Assembly: GCA_027924585.1 (NCBI GenBank)
Contig: BSBM01000106.1
Coordinates: 40,377,501-40,441,500, forward strand
Direction: 5' to 3'
Length of the DNA stretch: 64,000 nt
Source: Larix kaempferi
Taxonomy: Eukaryota; Streptophyta; Pinopsida; Pinales; Pinaceae
Shown here: piece by piece, positions 1 to 12,435 of the stretch
Layout: the number at the start of each line of letters is the position of its first letter
How positions within the stretch are numbered: the first letter of the stretch is position 1
Position numbers and translations under genes: made by a program
The notes under the pieces: model-generated
Seen by the model: the letters and a program-made list of their open reading frames with translations, nothing else
Database searches by the model: none
What the model was told of the DNA's origin: nothing

Positions 1-1267
1 TCCATGATGTCAGGTGTCTTTGATGTTGACTATGTTTTATCACAGTATTATCGCTTGGTAAGGGAGAATATACACTTATGCGCAGGAACCAATGTATGAA
101 TGGATTGTTCATGCGGAATTATTTAGATTTTCTAGTACATCATTCCCAAAATGTCTTCAACAGCTTTCAAAAAAATACATAGTCTCATCATTCTAATCAT
201 ATTTTTGTTCAATAAAAGTTCAACTAAGGTTTTATTGTAGACTAATTGTTTCACAGAATCGGATGTTTCGCTCGTTTAAATGGCTTGGAAAATCCAGGGT
301 GTTTGAATAACTTTGAAGAACTAACTTCGGTTGAAACCAAACCAAATAGAGCAATGGGATTTTTGTGGTTCCTAAAAAATCTATCTCTGGGTGCTAATTT
401 TGAATTTAAACTCCTCTCAATAAATTTATTATTATTTTGCACCTCACGAAACTAGGAACTTGCAGGTTGAAACAACCTTAAGTTAGATGGTAAGGGCTTG
501 AACCTTATTGATTAGTTTAGGGTCCTTGGAACTGTCCTTTTTATCAAAGTTCACCTAAAAGTATATGACGATGACTGAATGAGCTCGTCTCATTGGTGGT
601 GCGGTATCATGAGATGGTGGGAAGCGAATACAACCGGCATTGTGGGTGTTAGGAACCAGGAAATTATTTACAATTGGAAAGACCTAGTAGAGAAGTTATC
701 TCAGTGGTTAAATCCATTTCAGAATATCCCAACCTGAAAGTAGAAAACCTGAAAAAAAAAGTATGGCCCGAGCCGACTGTCGAATGGGAAAACCCTAGCT
801 TGTTTTGGCCGATACCCACCCCCACATATAATACTACTTGAGGGTATCAAAAATTTTACTCTATTCCCAACTGGAATGAAAAAAAATGATTCGCTTACGA
901 GGTTTCAAGCTGATAAAAACTAACGTGCATTTTGACAGTAAAATCACATTTTAGGTTGCAGTTTCCCTTTTACCAATGGTGAAAATCGCCATTTCAATCA
1001 TAGAAAATATGGTAAAAGAAATGCCTACCTGGTAGTTGAAGATTGGTCAAAAAACGATGCTCAACGGCGTTGGGGCGTCTAGCGTCCGATAGAGGCTCCA
1101 AATGCAAACAACGTCACAAGTGTCACAAAATTTCAACCCTTTAATAAACACAATGCAACCCTAGTAATAAATGCACAAGGCTAACAGGTCAAACCACCCC
1201 TTTTCGGAGGAATTTTTGTTTTAAGAGCAGCGAACATGTCGGGGCAATTTTATCTCGGCACCGATGA

Positions 1268-1333
1268 GTTTCGATGTAACATGTCATTTGTCGTTGATAC
1301 GTTTCGGTGCAACATAACATTTGTCGTCGACCT
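1268..1333. repeat. 33-bp tandem duplication
   Basis: Two copies of a 33-bp unit begin at 1,268 and 1,301 (GTTTCGRTGYAAC core followed by CATTTGTCGT). They differ at a few positions. No coding role is visible. Confidence 0.7.
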
Positions 1334-1672
1334 CTATTTTCATAAGCATAATAATTTTGCATCGATTCCATTTCGGAGCCTTCTTTCATCCTGCTCTGAT
1401 TCCCTTTTCGGACAACTTTACATTTTGAGAGCAACATGCTTTGGCCTCAATTCCACTTGTTACCGATCCATTTTAGAGTAAACAGACAACTCCCCCGATT
1501 TAGCTTCTTTTCTTTGACCTTCCAACCACATCGGCGTGATTTACTATTATGCTTTGAAACGTCAATCGCAACAAAAATCTAAGTTTTTTAGCCTGAATCC
1601 TCTAACAGTCCGACCATTTTGGCGGAGAACATCAAGTTTCTCTAAAACACAAAACCTTAGCAAAATTGCTAC

Positions 1673-1775
1673 GACCGTTTCGGCGGAACTTGTGAAGCTA
1701 CTCCAACCGTTTTAGCGGAACTTGGGAGGTTGCTCCAATCGTTTACGTGGATAATAAGAAGTTGCTCCAATTCAA
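1673..1775. repeat. 32-bp tandem repeat, three copies
   Basis: Three degenerate copies of a 32-bp unit start near 1,675, 1,707 and 1,739. The core is CCGTTTYGGCGGAACTTG followed by GCTCCAA. The third copy is the most diverged. No coding role is visible. Confidence 0.65.
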
Positions 1776-2914
1776 AACCTGCCCTTTTCACTTGTCTTTT
1801 TTTCAAGAAAATTCTAAGTGATAAAAGTGAACTCATCAAATATGAATACAAATCTAAGTAAATCAAAAATAGAAGGAGGGGCCCTACAATTTTATAAAAA
1901 AATTGGGGATTAGGTTGCAGTAGCAACACTTCCCTAATTTATGAAAAGAGACTTGTATTTGATTAAGGACCTCAAGGGAAACCAAAATTCATCATTAATA
2001 AGGTTCTATAGTTTGCTATCACTCGCATGGAACAAAATGTTGTGAGACATAACAATTTCTTGGAAAAGTTAACAATGGACATGGAACTTGCTTCACAAAC
2101 TTTAATAAAAAACCAAAGGGTCATTAATATAGTATATTGTTCATAAAAATTCAATAATATTATTATTGAAACATCATCAAAATCTCAGAGAAATTCTGAT
2201 ACAAATAGATATAAAATTACTTCAAAAATTCCATATGAAAGTAGAGGGGAAACTAGCTCGAATTGATGGTTTGCTTGCAATGTTTACCTAAAATACATGG
2301 AATTTCGAGTTATGGCTCAAAGGTGATGCTCAATACAGTGCTATACATCATATATCATCACAATGGAGTCACAAAATCATTCTCTACAAAGTTTATACAA
2401 CTATGAGTGCGCCATCAATAAATGAACATGGACATTGAAAGAAGATTATGAGAAGAGATAGTGGAGAAAGACATGAGAGATGAAATCAACCTATAGAGGG
2501 ACTAGAACCTGCAACAAAACACATTCATTAATATATTATAATAGGTCTACATTTCCTCTCCTTCAACCAACTTGGACATGGAGCTTTCACCTTCGAAATT
2601 GGTTCAATGGCAGGGAGGATGAACATCCACCGTGCAAGGACAAGTTAAAGCTCTCCCGAATTGCAAAGATGAAAATGAAAAATGACCAGAAGCTGACCCA
2701 ATTCGACTAGATCCTCTTTTGATAACCTCCTTGGCCTCCTTTCCCTCCAATAAACTCAAATTTCCCTCTTCTTGGTTCATTAACTTGAATTAGTGTTAAT
2801 ATTGGTTGTTACATTAATCCAAGTTACACTTGTCTTGATTTTGCTTGATCTCCTTCATGAGTTTTGAATTGGAATCCTTCATGAAGCTTCCTTAGGACCC
2901 GCACACCTCATGCA

Positions 2915-3590
2915 TGTTGGAGTATTAAAAAATCCACTTATACCATTTTGGACTTAGGATATAATTAATTAATCATTTATGATTAATTTCCTAAGCTTTG
3001 ACTAGGTAAATAGGGTCAGTTTTGTATTTTAGTGGACAACATGATATCCTAATTCACCAAAACGAATTTGGATAGATTCTGGATAATATTTCCTTGTATT
3101 CTGTCTGATTTTATTCTATTCCTGAATTAGAAAGATAGTTTCATGATTTAGACAGCTTTATCCTGTTTTTTCTACTTTCTAGTGGATAAGGAAAAGCTAG
3201 TTGACTTGGAAACTCTTACCACTTGGGAAATTCGACCTCCAAATCTTTTCTTCTTTACTAAAGCCATCAGTACATTCCATTTACCTCACTCATGATATTC
3301 CATACCATATTCAGCCAATTTGTGAGCCTTTAGACTGTTTAGGAAAGTGTTTTTTTACACCTACGGGTTTTTGTCTTTAGTAAGTCTTTTCTTTTTGTGC
3401 TTTTCAACTTGCCTCTAAGGCATTCGATTTTCTCAATGGAAGATGTACTATTTATTGTAATCATATTGATGAATAAGATACAGAGTGTTTTCCATAAATT
3501 ATCTTCTTTATTCTTCTTCTCTCATTATCATAAATATTCCATGTGAAGTTGTCATATTGAATCTAGATCTAAGCCATTGAAAATCTCACA
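2915..3590 (+). repeat. 5' LTR of gag-only Copia element
   Basis: Starts TGTTGGAGTATTA and ends CTCACA, directly abutting the primer-binding site. It matches 5,764-6,440 along its whole length with scattered substitutions and single-base indels. It should carry the element's promoter and polyadenylation signals, but I could not place them exactly. Confidence 0.9.
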
Positions 3591-3602
3591 TGGTATCAGA
3601 GC
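3591..3602 (+). other. Primer-binding site (tRNA-iMet type)
   Basis: TGGTATCAGAGC directly follows the 5' LTR. This is the usual plant Copia primer-binding site, complementary to the 3' end of initiator methionine tRNA. Confidence 0.9.
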
Positions 3603-3673
3603 TAGATTGATTCAAAACAATTTCCATAGTGTTTTTTTTTGCATGGTATTTCCATCACTAGGAGCGCATCAAC

Positions 3674-4660
3674 ATGGATAATCAAGCTAAAGCTATGAAT
3701 CTCACTCCGTTCAACTACTTTGACTGGAAGGCGCATATGATCATCTAGCTTCGAAGAAAAGGATTGTATAGAGTCACTATGGGGCTTGAAACTAAGCCAG
3801 GAGCTATTGCATTAAAATCCAAATGGTTCAATAGGATTGATGCAGCGTATGGGTTACTTTGTCTCTCTGTATCTCAAGATATTCTATTCCATATCGACTC
3901 TTTATCCACTCCAAATCAAGTGTGGACAAAGCTAGAGACTCTCTTTGGAAAACAGGATGAGCTCAGAGGTCTTTTATTGGAGATTGAGATGATCTCACTT
4001 AGTGCAAGTAATTTCGATTCAATGGAAGAGTTCATCTCAAAATTCAAGAACCCGGTGCTTCAACTCAAGCAATGTGCCATAGATAAGAAGGATGAACAGC
4101 TAATCCTTACCATTCTGTCAAAACTGAGCTCTGAATACTCAGTATTTGTGTCTACTTTTCATACTACAAGACTTGCAGTTCCCAATTGGAAGATGCCAAC
4201 CTTGGATGCATTAATTGATTCACTCATTAAGGAGAAGGAAAAGATGTTACAAATGAGGGATCTAACACCCTCCAAGCAATTTGCACTTGTTGCTCAAGGA
4301 GCAAAGAGTTTAAAGAATGACAAATCCAAATAAAAAATGTTGTCAGATGAAGAGGACTCTGACGAGGATTCCAAATCCAAGAAGATGAAGAAGGAGAAGC
4401 CCAAGTGTTATTATTGCTGCAAAGGCACTCATCCTGAGAAATATTGTTTCAAAAATAAATTGGACATCATGGCCAATATGCTTGAAGAGCATAACATAGA
4501 TGTTCCTAACTTTGCAAGAAAAGAACAAGGAAAGCTTCTTGTAGAGAAAGAACACTGTCTCCAAGCCTCTCCCAAAGGTAATCATGCTTATTCTTTGAAT
4601 AATAGAGTGAAAAATACTTCTTATGTCTCTGATTTTAATTCGTATTCTGATATATCATAA
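3674..4660 (+). pseudogene. Copia Gag polyprotein with zinc knuckle, two in-frame stops
   Basis: Gag builds the particle that packages element RNA. The first ATG after the primer site is at 3,674, and one frame runs about 329 codons to 4,660. The N-terminal part has the layout of plant Copia Gag (retrotran_gag/UBN2), including QVWTKLETLFG and later LILTILSKLSSEY. An acidic, lysine-rich linker leads to a CCHC knuckle, CYYCCKGTHPEKYC, near residue 246. Stops interrupt the same frame at 3,746 (TAG) and 4,331 (TAA); no frameshift is needed. The knuckle and the following 'EEHNIDVP' segment resemble the knuckle of the minus-strand Copia element near 27.9 kb ('EQHNISLP'), suggesting the same lineage. 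Confidence 0.88.
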
Positions 4661-4822
4661 TCAGAAGCCTCCACCTCTTCCTTGGTACAATCTCCAGTCA
4701 GTTCACCCAAGTATCCTCTCAAACCTAGTCATTTTTCACTAGTTTATGACTTGTCTTCTAAAAGGTCTTTCCACCTCCATTAAAATATTTTAGATTCTTA
4801 TTTTGAAGATGATATATAGGTC

Positions 4823-5376
4823 ATGAAACCTCCCACACCATTTTTTCAACCATTGGATGCACAAAATACCCTACAACCCCCAAGTTCTCCAATTAAGAAA
4901 CCACACAATTCCATGGTTTCCTATATTGTGTCACTTGTCTCTTTTGTTCTTATGTCTGCCATATATTTCATTGGTTGGGAATACATGTCCTTGGCCATCA
5001 TTGGACTGATATTTTACACATCTGGACCTGACCCCATCACTCATGGTTCAAAATTCAATTCCTCAAACTCTCCAGGCTCGCTCAACTGTCAGGGTGACCT
5101 AGTTGTTCACTCTTTTCCTGCTGAAATTCTATCCGATCATGGAGACCCTCCACCCTTGTTGTTTCATGCTTCATATGACTCAAATTATGATATTTCAGAT
5201 CTGCATGATCTCCTTTACAATATCATAATTTTGTACATCAGTTTGAGAATAAGGTACAAGAATTAGTGCACCACATTGCAACTGCACAAGAAGTTGATCC
5301 TGTTGAGTCCATTGATGTTCTTTGGGAAGGAGTTTGCACAGATATTATTTCCATCATTTATTATGTTTCCAGATAA
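4823..5376 (+). pseudogene. Membrane-segment ORF downstream of gag, function unknown
   Basis: A 147-codon frame (4,823-5,266) follows gag where pol would be expected. Residues about 32-68 form a long hydrophobic stretch in two parts (SYIVSLVSFVLMSAIYFIGW, then MSLAIIGLIFYTS), consistent with one or two membrane spans. The N-terminus is proline-rich and the C-terminal part polar and acidic. A coding-like segment continues in another frame from about 5,239 to 5,376 (VHHIATAQEVDPVESIDVLW), so the original protein was probably longer and broken by a frameshift. It could be an env-like frame, a captured host fragment or chance. I recognise no family and place nothing firmer on it. Confidence 0.45.
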
Positions 5377-5754
5377 TATTTTATATTTTATAATAGAAAG
5401 AATAATTCATATGATGCTCCTCCATCATCAAAATATGAACTTCATGGAGCCTCTACACATGATTCTTTCCTACACCACATTGATGCACTGATGCATGATC
5501 ATGACATTCACAATATCTTCATCAAGTTTGTTACTCAGGAACATCCCATTCAGATCCTCCAAATGAGGAACAAGACAGTATGAAGAATTCCAAGCACGTC
5601 CATTTTTTAGGGAGGGTTTTGTTCCCTTGAGGTTTTCCTTGTTTCCTCGTTTTACATGGACTAGTTATTTTTGTATTGGGGTGACCATAAGCCTTGTTTC
5701 TTGGGCCCTATATTTCTGATATTCTTATGATTTCCACCACATAAATTCAGGCTT

Positions 5755-5763
5755 AAGGGGGGG
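5755..5763 (+). other. Polypurine tract
   Basis: AAGGGGGGG lies immediately before the 3' LTR start TGTCAG. This is the expected plus-strand priming site for the gag-only Copia element. Confidence 0.85.
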
Positions 5764-6440
5764 TGTCAGAGTATTAAAAAACCCACTTATACCATTTTAT
5801 ACTTAGGATATAATTAATTAATTATTTATGATTAATTTCCTAAGTTTTGACTAGGTAAATAGGGCCAGTTTTGTTTTTTAGTGGACCACACGCTATCCTA
5901 ATTCACCAAAACTAATTTGTATATATTTTGGATAAGATTTACTTGGAGTCTGTCTGATTTTATTCTATTCCTGAATTAGAAAGACAGTTTCCTGATTTAG
6001 ACAACTTTATCCTGTTTTTTCTACTTTCTAGTGGATAAGGAAAAGCTAGTTGACTTGGAAACTCTTACCGCTTGGGAAATTCGACTCCACATCTTTTCTT
6101 CTCTCCTAAATCCATCATTACATTCCATTTAACTCACTCATGAGCTTCCATACCATATTCAGCCAATTCGTGAGCCTTTAAACTATTTAGGAAAGTGTTT
6201 TTTTTACACCTAGGGGTTTTTTGCCTTTAGTAAGCCTTTTCTTTTTGTGCTTTTCAACTTGCCTCTAAGGAATTTGATTTTATCCATGGAAGATGTATTA
6301 TATATTGTAATCATATTGATGAATAATATATAGATTATTTTCCACAAATTATATTCTCTATTCTTCTTCTCTCATTCTCAGAAATATTCCACGTGAAGTT
6401 GTCTTATTGAATCTAGATATAAGCCATTGAAAATCTCATA
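5764..6440 (+). repeat. 3' LTR of gag-only Copia element
   Basis: Begins TGTCAGAGTATTA after the polypurine tract and ends CTCATA, the canonical terminal CA having changed to TA. It pairs with 2,915-3,590 over its full length. Confidence 0.9.
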
Positions 6441-9400
6441 ATGCTCCATCTTTGGGCCTATTTTTATCTCCTACATGTCATAGAATTTTTCATACTACCA
6501 TAATGGTTGTAAGAGAATATTTCACAAGTGTCATAATGTGTCATAGGGTTGTCATAGAATCTGTCATTGACTCAAAATAGCCCTGTGACTTTTCACCTTC
6601 CCCATGGTAGCTACTTATCCCTCCAAATTCGAATTTGAGGATGGTGCTATTTGTAAAGGAGGAATATTCCCTCGTGTGGACCCCACATATCCACTTATGC
6701 GCCCCCAAGTCCAACTAGGACCCCATGACACTTCATTTTGGAGCAATTAATGATTTTTCCATAATTTATTGGCCTATTTTCCACCATCAAATTAGAATTA
6801 TGAATTTCCATGAGAAACTGTAGGCCTTGAGGTTAAATATCAATATTTTAATTTTCCCACATAACCCTTTGGAATTGGATAGGCCAACTTAATTTTTTTA
6901 TCTAAAATTTATTTAATTGGGGTCATTACATAAAATTACAGTATGATGCTTAACAACAGAAACATTATCTGATTATTCTTGTCCAAATAAGAACAAATGC
7001 ATTCTGAAGTAACAAGAAAATGGGATTTATTTATTGGAATCCAATCCTTTTCATCAACTTCATTGTGAGGCTTCTGATTAAAAAATGTACAAGTTAAATT
7101 TTTTCATGCAAGGTACAACATATTAATGTATCTTGAAAACATTTTCAAATGAACATCTCAAAATTGTACCAAATACACTACATTCTTGAACCACTTCAAA
7201 TAAAAGGTCCACTAAAAATCATATTACTAGAACCTGGTCCATCTCCAAGTTCCCTCCCACACAGTCCCCATTTAACAACCCACTTTTATCTAACAATTAT
7301 AGTGGAATCATATCCTTAGGTCATATGATGAAGCCAACTTCAATCTCGAAGATAAAATGCAATTTGAGCATATAGAATGTTTACTCTGACAAAAGCAGTT
7401 TTTAAGAATTTTAAGATGCAATTGATATGAATCGCAACTTCTGTGCGACAAAATTGTTATGACATATGAATAGTAGCCTAAAAGTCAATTATATTACAAG
7501 AAAAAAGGGTTTTAGACTAATGGAATAAAGAAGAAAAATAGATGAAAACTAGAGAGAATTAATGGTATCCCACTTGAAATTTGACATATGGAACATAGAG
7601 ATGTCTGTTGCGATGCGGAAAATTAGGATGAATATATTCCAACATTAAAATATAAAATGAACATTCAAGATATTTTATGGTTGATTGGTTGGTTTAGCGA
7701 GTGCAATAAACAACCTGAATTCAACATGCCCTCGAAATAATTTACTCTACTGTTGTGCGGTAAATATACCTATGATAGGGAATTCAAGAGATCATCAACG
7801 TACATATAATTGAGTTACAGAGGTAGAATAGTAAACATGTGTAGCATGCAATACTTATTTCAATGGAAAAGAACTAAGATTTAAATTCAAATTGAATACC
7901 TGAATAACCGACATCTGATCCAAGCTTTCAAACTTTAATCTCCTGCTCTATTGCTCCAAATGGATTACCTACAATAAGACATATACCCTCCTCAAAGATT
8001 TTGACCAAATACATATAAATGCTTAATATGAAACTCATATATTAAGAGATATGAAAGATTCAAAGACATAAATTAATACAATGGAAAAATATTTACGAGA
8101 AGGAAAGTCTTTGTATTATTTGCATTAAAGGAAATCAACTAAACCTATTATGCAATTGGCACCGTCGAAACCTGACCCTGGGCTCCTGCTCCTCTTCTTT
8201 CAGTGGAATTTTCTCTAGCATTTCCTTATCAAAATTGGTTCTCCCCTTCTCAAGGCCCTCTCCTTGTATTTATAGCAAGGCTGAGAGGATAGATTCGAAA
8301 GGGAATTGGTTAGGGAGGTTGTGGTAGTTAGAATAACTTCCATAACTAATCTCTAATCATCTTTTAATATTTTTTCTCGTGATTTAGAGATACTCACGAG
8401 TATGTCTCTTGACAACTAGCGAGTGAGTCACGAGTATAGTGTCCAGCAACATGCAGATGCAGCTTTTTAGGTGTTACCCATGGGTTGTCAATATAGACTA
8501 CCGCGGTTAACCCACAAGTTTGCTGGTATGAGATCCATGGTTATATCTCAAAATATGTCACAAAAATAGTTGTGTTAAGGAGAATATTGCAAGGTTTAGG
8601 ACAAAGCATATATGATCAAATAGGCTCTTCCATCCATAAGTTCCTTTTGTGTGACAGACAAAGCAATGTAGTCACGGACGGAGAAGTGCCATTTTGACTG
8701 ATAACAGATGTCCCCTAATGTATGAGGTCATAGGGAAATACGATGGCCGAAATACATTACAAACCAGGAAGTGGAGGATCATAGGAACCACAGGGACAAG
8801 TTCGCAAACAATACCTGAAACAAAAACAAGGTCATCGAGCAATTACAATCTTGATATCAGAAGATGTTCAGAATGTTAGAACATGATCCCCAATACATAA
8901 TTGAAATAATGTATATAGCATGGCCACTAAAATACAAGCGTGGATCCATGTCAAAAGGGAGATCATAGCCATAGCAACAAATTGGATCTATTTCTCATGA
9001 TGAGCCAATATAAATAGGGCTCAGTCTTGCGCAACTTGGGTGATAACGAATGAATTGTATCATAAACCCAAGGCATTCAAACCAACCATCGATAGTACAA
9101 ACCCTAAGCCATGTGAATAAAGGAGTTGAATTCGAAAATGGAGGATTTTGTTTGATTACCAGTCAATGATGATAACTGTTAACAAATGCAAGAACACCCA
9201 CCAATAATGAAAATGGTGTCCAAGGTACCTAGTACATCCTTACAAGTGTGAATAAGAGGTCTTGAAGTCGAAAAATTGAAGAATCTATCGAGTAAGGGAC
9301 ATTGATGTTTCCCATAACTCAACAGCGAGAGAATATTCCAATGATGACTACAAATATCAAGGTAATAACTGGGAATCTCTAAGTCTACTTCCTAGAGAAA

Positions 9401-10069
9401 AATGTGTTGATGTCGATAGGAAGAGACCTGTGAGAAGGAAGGCATTGAGATATCCTTCATCATCTCACACAAGGAACACTGAGAGATTGAGTTGAAATAA
9501 GACTGATATAAGGGATGGCCGACATGAGGAGTCAAGATGAACTGCAAAATGGACGACACAGGGGTAATCCTTGAGCATTGAGAACCAAAGGTAAGTACTT
9601 TAGGCATCTTGGGACTGATAGGAAACATGATATAAGTTTGTCATCTAGGAGACATAACAAACTCTCCATATGATCGGACGAGTAACCAATCGGAGGAGTA
9701 CACAACTCTGGAATCAGGTTAAATCCTAAAGCTGAAAACTAAGACCCATTAACTCATGAAAGTGTTGTGTTCAAGGATGGTTTAGACTTGCTGCCAAATA
9801 ATGAATGAATGACAGAGATTTCCCTTCCCTTCTCTTTTTAATTGTATTTTCTTAGTTTAACGAGCATGAAAAGGTTAAAAATAAAGCTCGATATTGTCTC
9901 TCTTGTAAAATTTTAAAGAGTCCAAGAAAGTAAAATCCATAATCCGTCTTCATTTTTTGAACAAGCTCGAAGAGGAGGGAGAAGAATGCTTGATATAGGT
10001 CCAACCATGTATAATTTAACGAGTCCATGTGAGGGAAAATCAAAACCTTCTTCAATTTTTAACGAGTGA
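6441..10069. other. Gene-free stretch
   Basis: About 3.6 kb in which I find no recognisable coding region on either strand. A TATA-like sequence on the minus strand near 8,270, followed by a purine-rich leader, hints at a decayed LTR promoter and is listed separately. Confidence 0.5.
8266..8274 (-). promoter_or_regulatory. TATA-like box, possible remnant LTR promoter
   Basis: The minus strand reads GCTATAAATACAAGG here, followed by GAGAGGG and a purine-rich leader. This resembles the TATA and start region of plant LTRs. No LTR partner, gene or transcript signal was found next to it. Confidence 0.35.
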
Positions 10070-10225
10070 AGAAGAGATAATATGCCAGCAAACAACATAA
10101 AATGCCCACAGGGCTTTACAAAATGACCTCCATGTGTATTAAAATGAACGTCAGGATTTGGGAAAATGGCTGCAGGGCCTCCAGAATGCACGCAAGGGTA
10201 GTAAAGGTACACGCAGGAATAATGG
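10070..10225. repeat. Degenerate 'TGCCCRCA-GGG' minisatellite fragment
   Basis: Several degenerate repeats such as AATGCCCACAGGGCTTTAC and AATGCACGCAAGGG recur at about 25-30 bp. The same motif family forms a longer array at 21,860-22,240 inside an LTR, so this is probably a fragment of the same LTR family. Confidence 0.5.
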
Positions 10226-11249
10226 CATGAGAAGTGATGAAGTATGGCAGATGTATATGCACAGTTTTAAGTATTGTTGTAGAAGAAACTCTCTGTCTAT
10301 GATAGTCCCATTGATTAAGTTAGGATGAAGACTTGGAAAAATGAATAAATCTGTTTGAAAATGTTGAGGACTGTGTATTGACAAATTTGAGGAAATCAAT
10401 AAGTGCTTAAAGTCACAGTCAAAGGGAGAGAGATAAGCACAAGACAATTTTGTATGTAAAATTGTTCAATCCTATTTTTTTTAGGTTCACAAGACAGTCA
10501 AAGCAATAAGAAGGCTTCAGAAAAAAGACAAAAGTAGCCAGAAGTAGAGTGCTAATTGATAAAGGGTGTAGACACTGATTGAGCAACAACTTTTTGATAA
10601 ATGCTCAGACATAGGGGGAGTATATTACTTAGTCAAAATGTACTTATGTGACAGTAAGACGCAAGTTCTTAGGGAAATACAAGAAGCAAAGGGAAGCTAA
10701 TTTCAGTACAAGTATAGCAGCATATCAGACAGGGGGAGCAGTCAAATAAAGAAGCATTCAAAAATCATTTTTTTTGGGGGGGGGGGCATTGTGAAGTCCT
10801 TGATGGACAAGTATTTGACCCTTTGTCATTAATGTCAAAGGGGTAGAGTGCTTGAAAAGGTTGCCATTAATGACAAAGGGGGAGATTGATGAGCAAGGTT
10901 TTCATTGATGACAAATCATTAATGACAAAGGTAAGATAAAGGATGATGATATGACAAGAAGTGATAGATATTAATGACATGGATTGATATGGGAATTGGA
11001 ACACCAAATGGGTCAAATGACCCATTCTGTCGTAATTTGTGGTTTGATGGGGCCATGGAACCCTTGGTGATGGTCCATGCTACCAATTGACGATGGGATT
11101 GAATTCCATAGAAAAAATCTAGATTCATCTTGATTGAAAGTCATATGATAACCTTGAAAGAGTCCTAGAAACTCTTGCATATGGTGCCTTTGGGTCAGTG
11201 TGCCATTGTATCCATCAAGATAAATGAAGGGTCAACGAAAAATCTAACC
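10226..11249. other. Gene-free stretch with LTR-like purine tracts
   Basis: No coding region is recognised. TGACAAAGGGGGAGATTGATG near 10,880 looks like a polypurine tract at an LTR start, and an 11-G run lies at 10,776-10,786. 'TCATTAATGACAAAGG' repeats here resemble those in the LTR insertion at 19.4-23.0 kb. Confidence 0.4.
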
Positions 11250-11442
11250 ACAAGAGGGCTAACCATAAGTCAGCACACAAACATGGCTAACCACAAACAT
11301 AATAGAACAAGTGGGATAACAACAAAGTCAACATAACATAACAAGTGGGGTGACCATAAACATAACATAACAAGTGGGCTAACAACAATGTCAACATAAC
11401 ATAACAAGTGGGATAACCACAAATTCAACATAACATAACAAG
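11250..11442. repeat. 29-34-bp minisatellite
   Basis: Four to five copies of a unit containing CATAACATAACAAGTGGG followed by TAACMACAA. ACAAGTGGG starts lie near 11,307, 11,341, 11,370 and 11,404. Spacing alternates because some units lack the GTCAA segment. Confidence 0.8.
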
Positions 11443-11663
11443 ACTCTCTCTCAAAGATATGTGGTCCACATATGTGCCATGCAACAACTGAAAGTTTACC
11501 ATCACTTTATAGTAAGGGTTCAACTTGGAAGATGTGATCCTCTCATCCTCATTTAGGTTATGTCAGAATCCGACTTTCAAAATACCCAACCAAGGGGAAA
11601 CCAAACATGGAAGCACACTTGCACCAACCAAATTAGTGAACCAAGATAGCACAGTTGTAACAT

Positions 11664-11760
11664 TAAAACATAATTTTTATCTCTTTCAACTACTCCATTA
11701 AAAAATAATGTTCATCTCTTTCAACTACTCCATCAAAACATAATGTTCATCTCTTTTAAC
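11664..11760. repeat. 35-bp tandem repeat, about three copies
   Basis: Units containing ATCTCTTTCAACTACTCCAT begin at 11,679, 11,714 and 11,749, a regular 35-bp period. No coding role is seen. Confidence 0.8.
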
Positions 11761-12427
11761 CTTAATACTCCCAAGGGCCAAGAGGTCCTTGTGTTAAAGT
11801 TGAAAGAGATGAAAATTATGTGTTGAAATAGAGCACCCATGAATGAAGTGTTGTACATTGATGAAGAGTGTGGGAACCTTAGTGTTTATATATACAAATT
11901 CCTTAGCACCTGAAAAATTAGAAACCAATAACAAGGAATGATACTGCCTACTACCAAGACATACCATGCTGCAAGACTACCATTAAATATTGTATGCACC
12001 ATTAAACCAAAAACAACGCAGCAAAATCGCAAAACAAACATGTCAAAATCATATCTAATGACTTACCTGATGGGAAGAACCTTCCTTGTACTCATATTTT
12101 AACTTTCAGATCAAATCTTTCCTCTCAGAGGCAAGTAAATAACTAGAACAAATTGGCCCTTAGTAAAGGGCATAAACATAACTGAGAGAGAGAGACCATA
12201 AATGTTGATAAGAAGAACATACAAGTATAGCAGAAGAACCAACCAATCAAAGAGGTATGGCACAGTAAAGATCAACCCCAAAAAATCTACCAGCACACCA
12301 AGAATCCCTCAAAACAAACAAAGACTGTCAACATAGCCAAAAAAATAGCCATAGCAAGTAGCAGTATGGACTCGCACGCGTGAAGGTGGGAAAACCAAAA
12401 TTGATGTAGAAACCCTCATAAAGTATA
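11761..12427. other. Gene-free stretch
   Basis: I see nothing identifiable between the 35-bp repeat and the hAT MITE. Confidence 0.5.
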
Positions 12428-12435
12428 GTGCTAAG

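Larger units (their letters stand above)
1..2914. other. No gene recognised; decayed intergenic DNA
   Basis: I see no reading frame here with recognisable protein features; the open frames are short and lack motifs. The stretch is AT-rich and holds two small tandem repeats, listed separately. It ends exactly where the 5' LTR of the Copia-type element begins. Confidence 0.6.
2915..6440 (+). mobile_element. Gag-only Copia-type LTR retrotransposon, non-autonomous
   Basis: A complete LTR-to-LTR unit of about 3.5 kb. Two LTRs of 676 and 677 bp, about nine-tenths identical by eye, flank a 2.2-kb interior. A primer-binding site matching initiator methionine tRNA follows the 5' LTR and a purine tract precedes the 3' LTR. 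Flanks are ATGCA on the left and ATGCT on the right, a probable 5-bp target duplication with one mismatch. The interior encodes Gag with a zinc knuckle and a membrane-segment frame, but no protease, integrase or reverse transcriptase. Such an element would need enzymes from a relative; the Copia remnant at 26.3-29.5 kb has a similar knuckle region. LTR divergence suggests an old insertion. Confidence 0.88.

Noticed and set aside
246-455. 69-codon open frame near the left edge
   Set aside because: Open on both strands over the same span, with no motif, so most likely chance.
455-560. tRNA gene suggested by GGGCTTGAACC
   Set aside because: No matching A box, acceptor stem or anticodon arm could be drawn.
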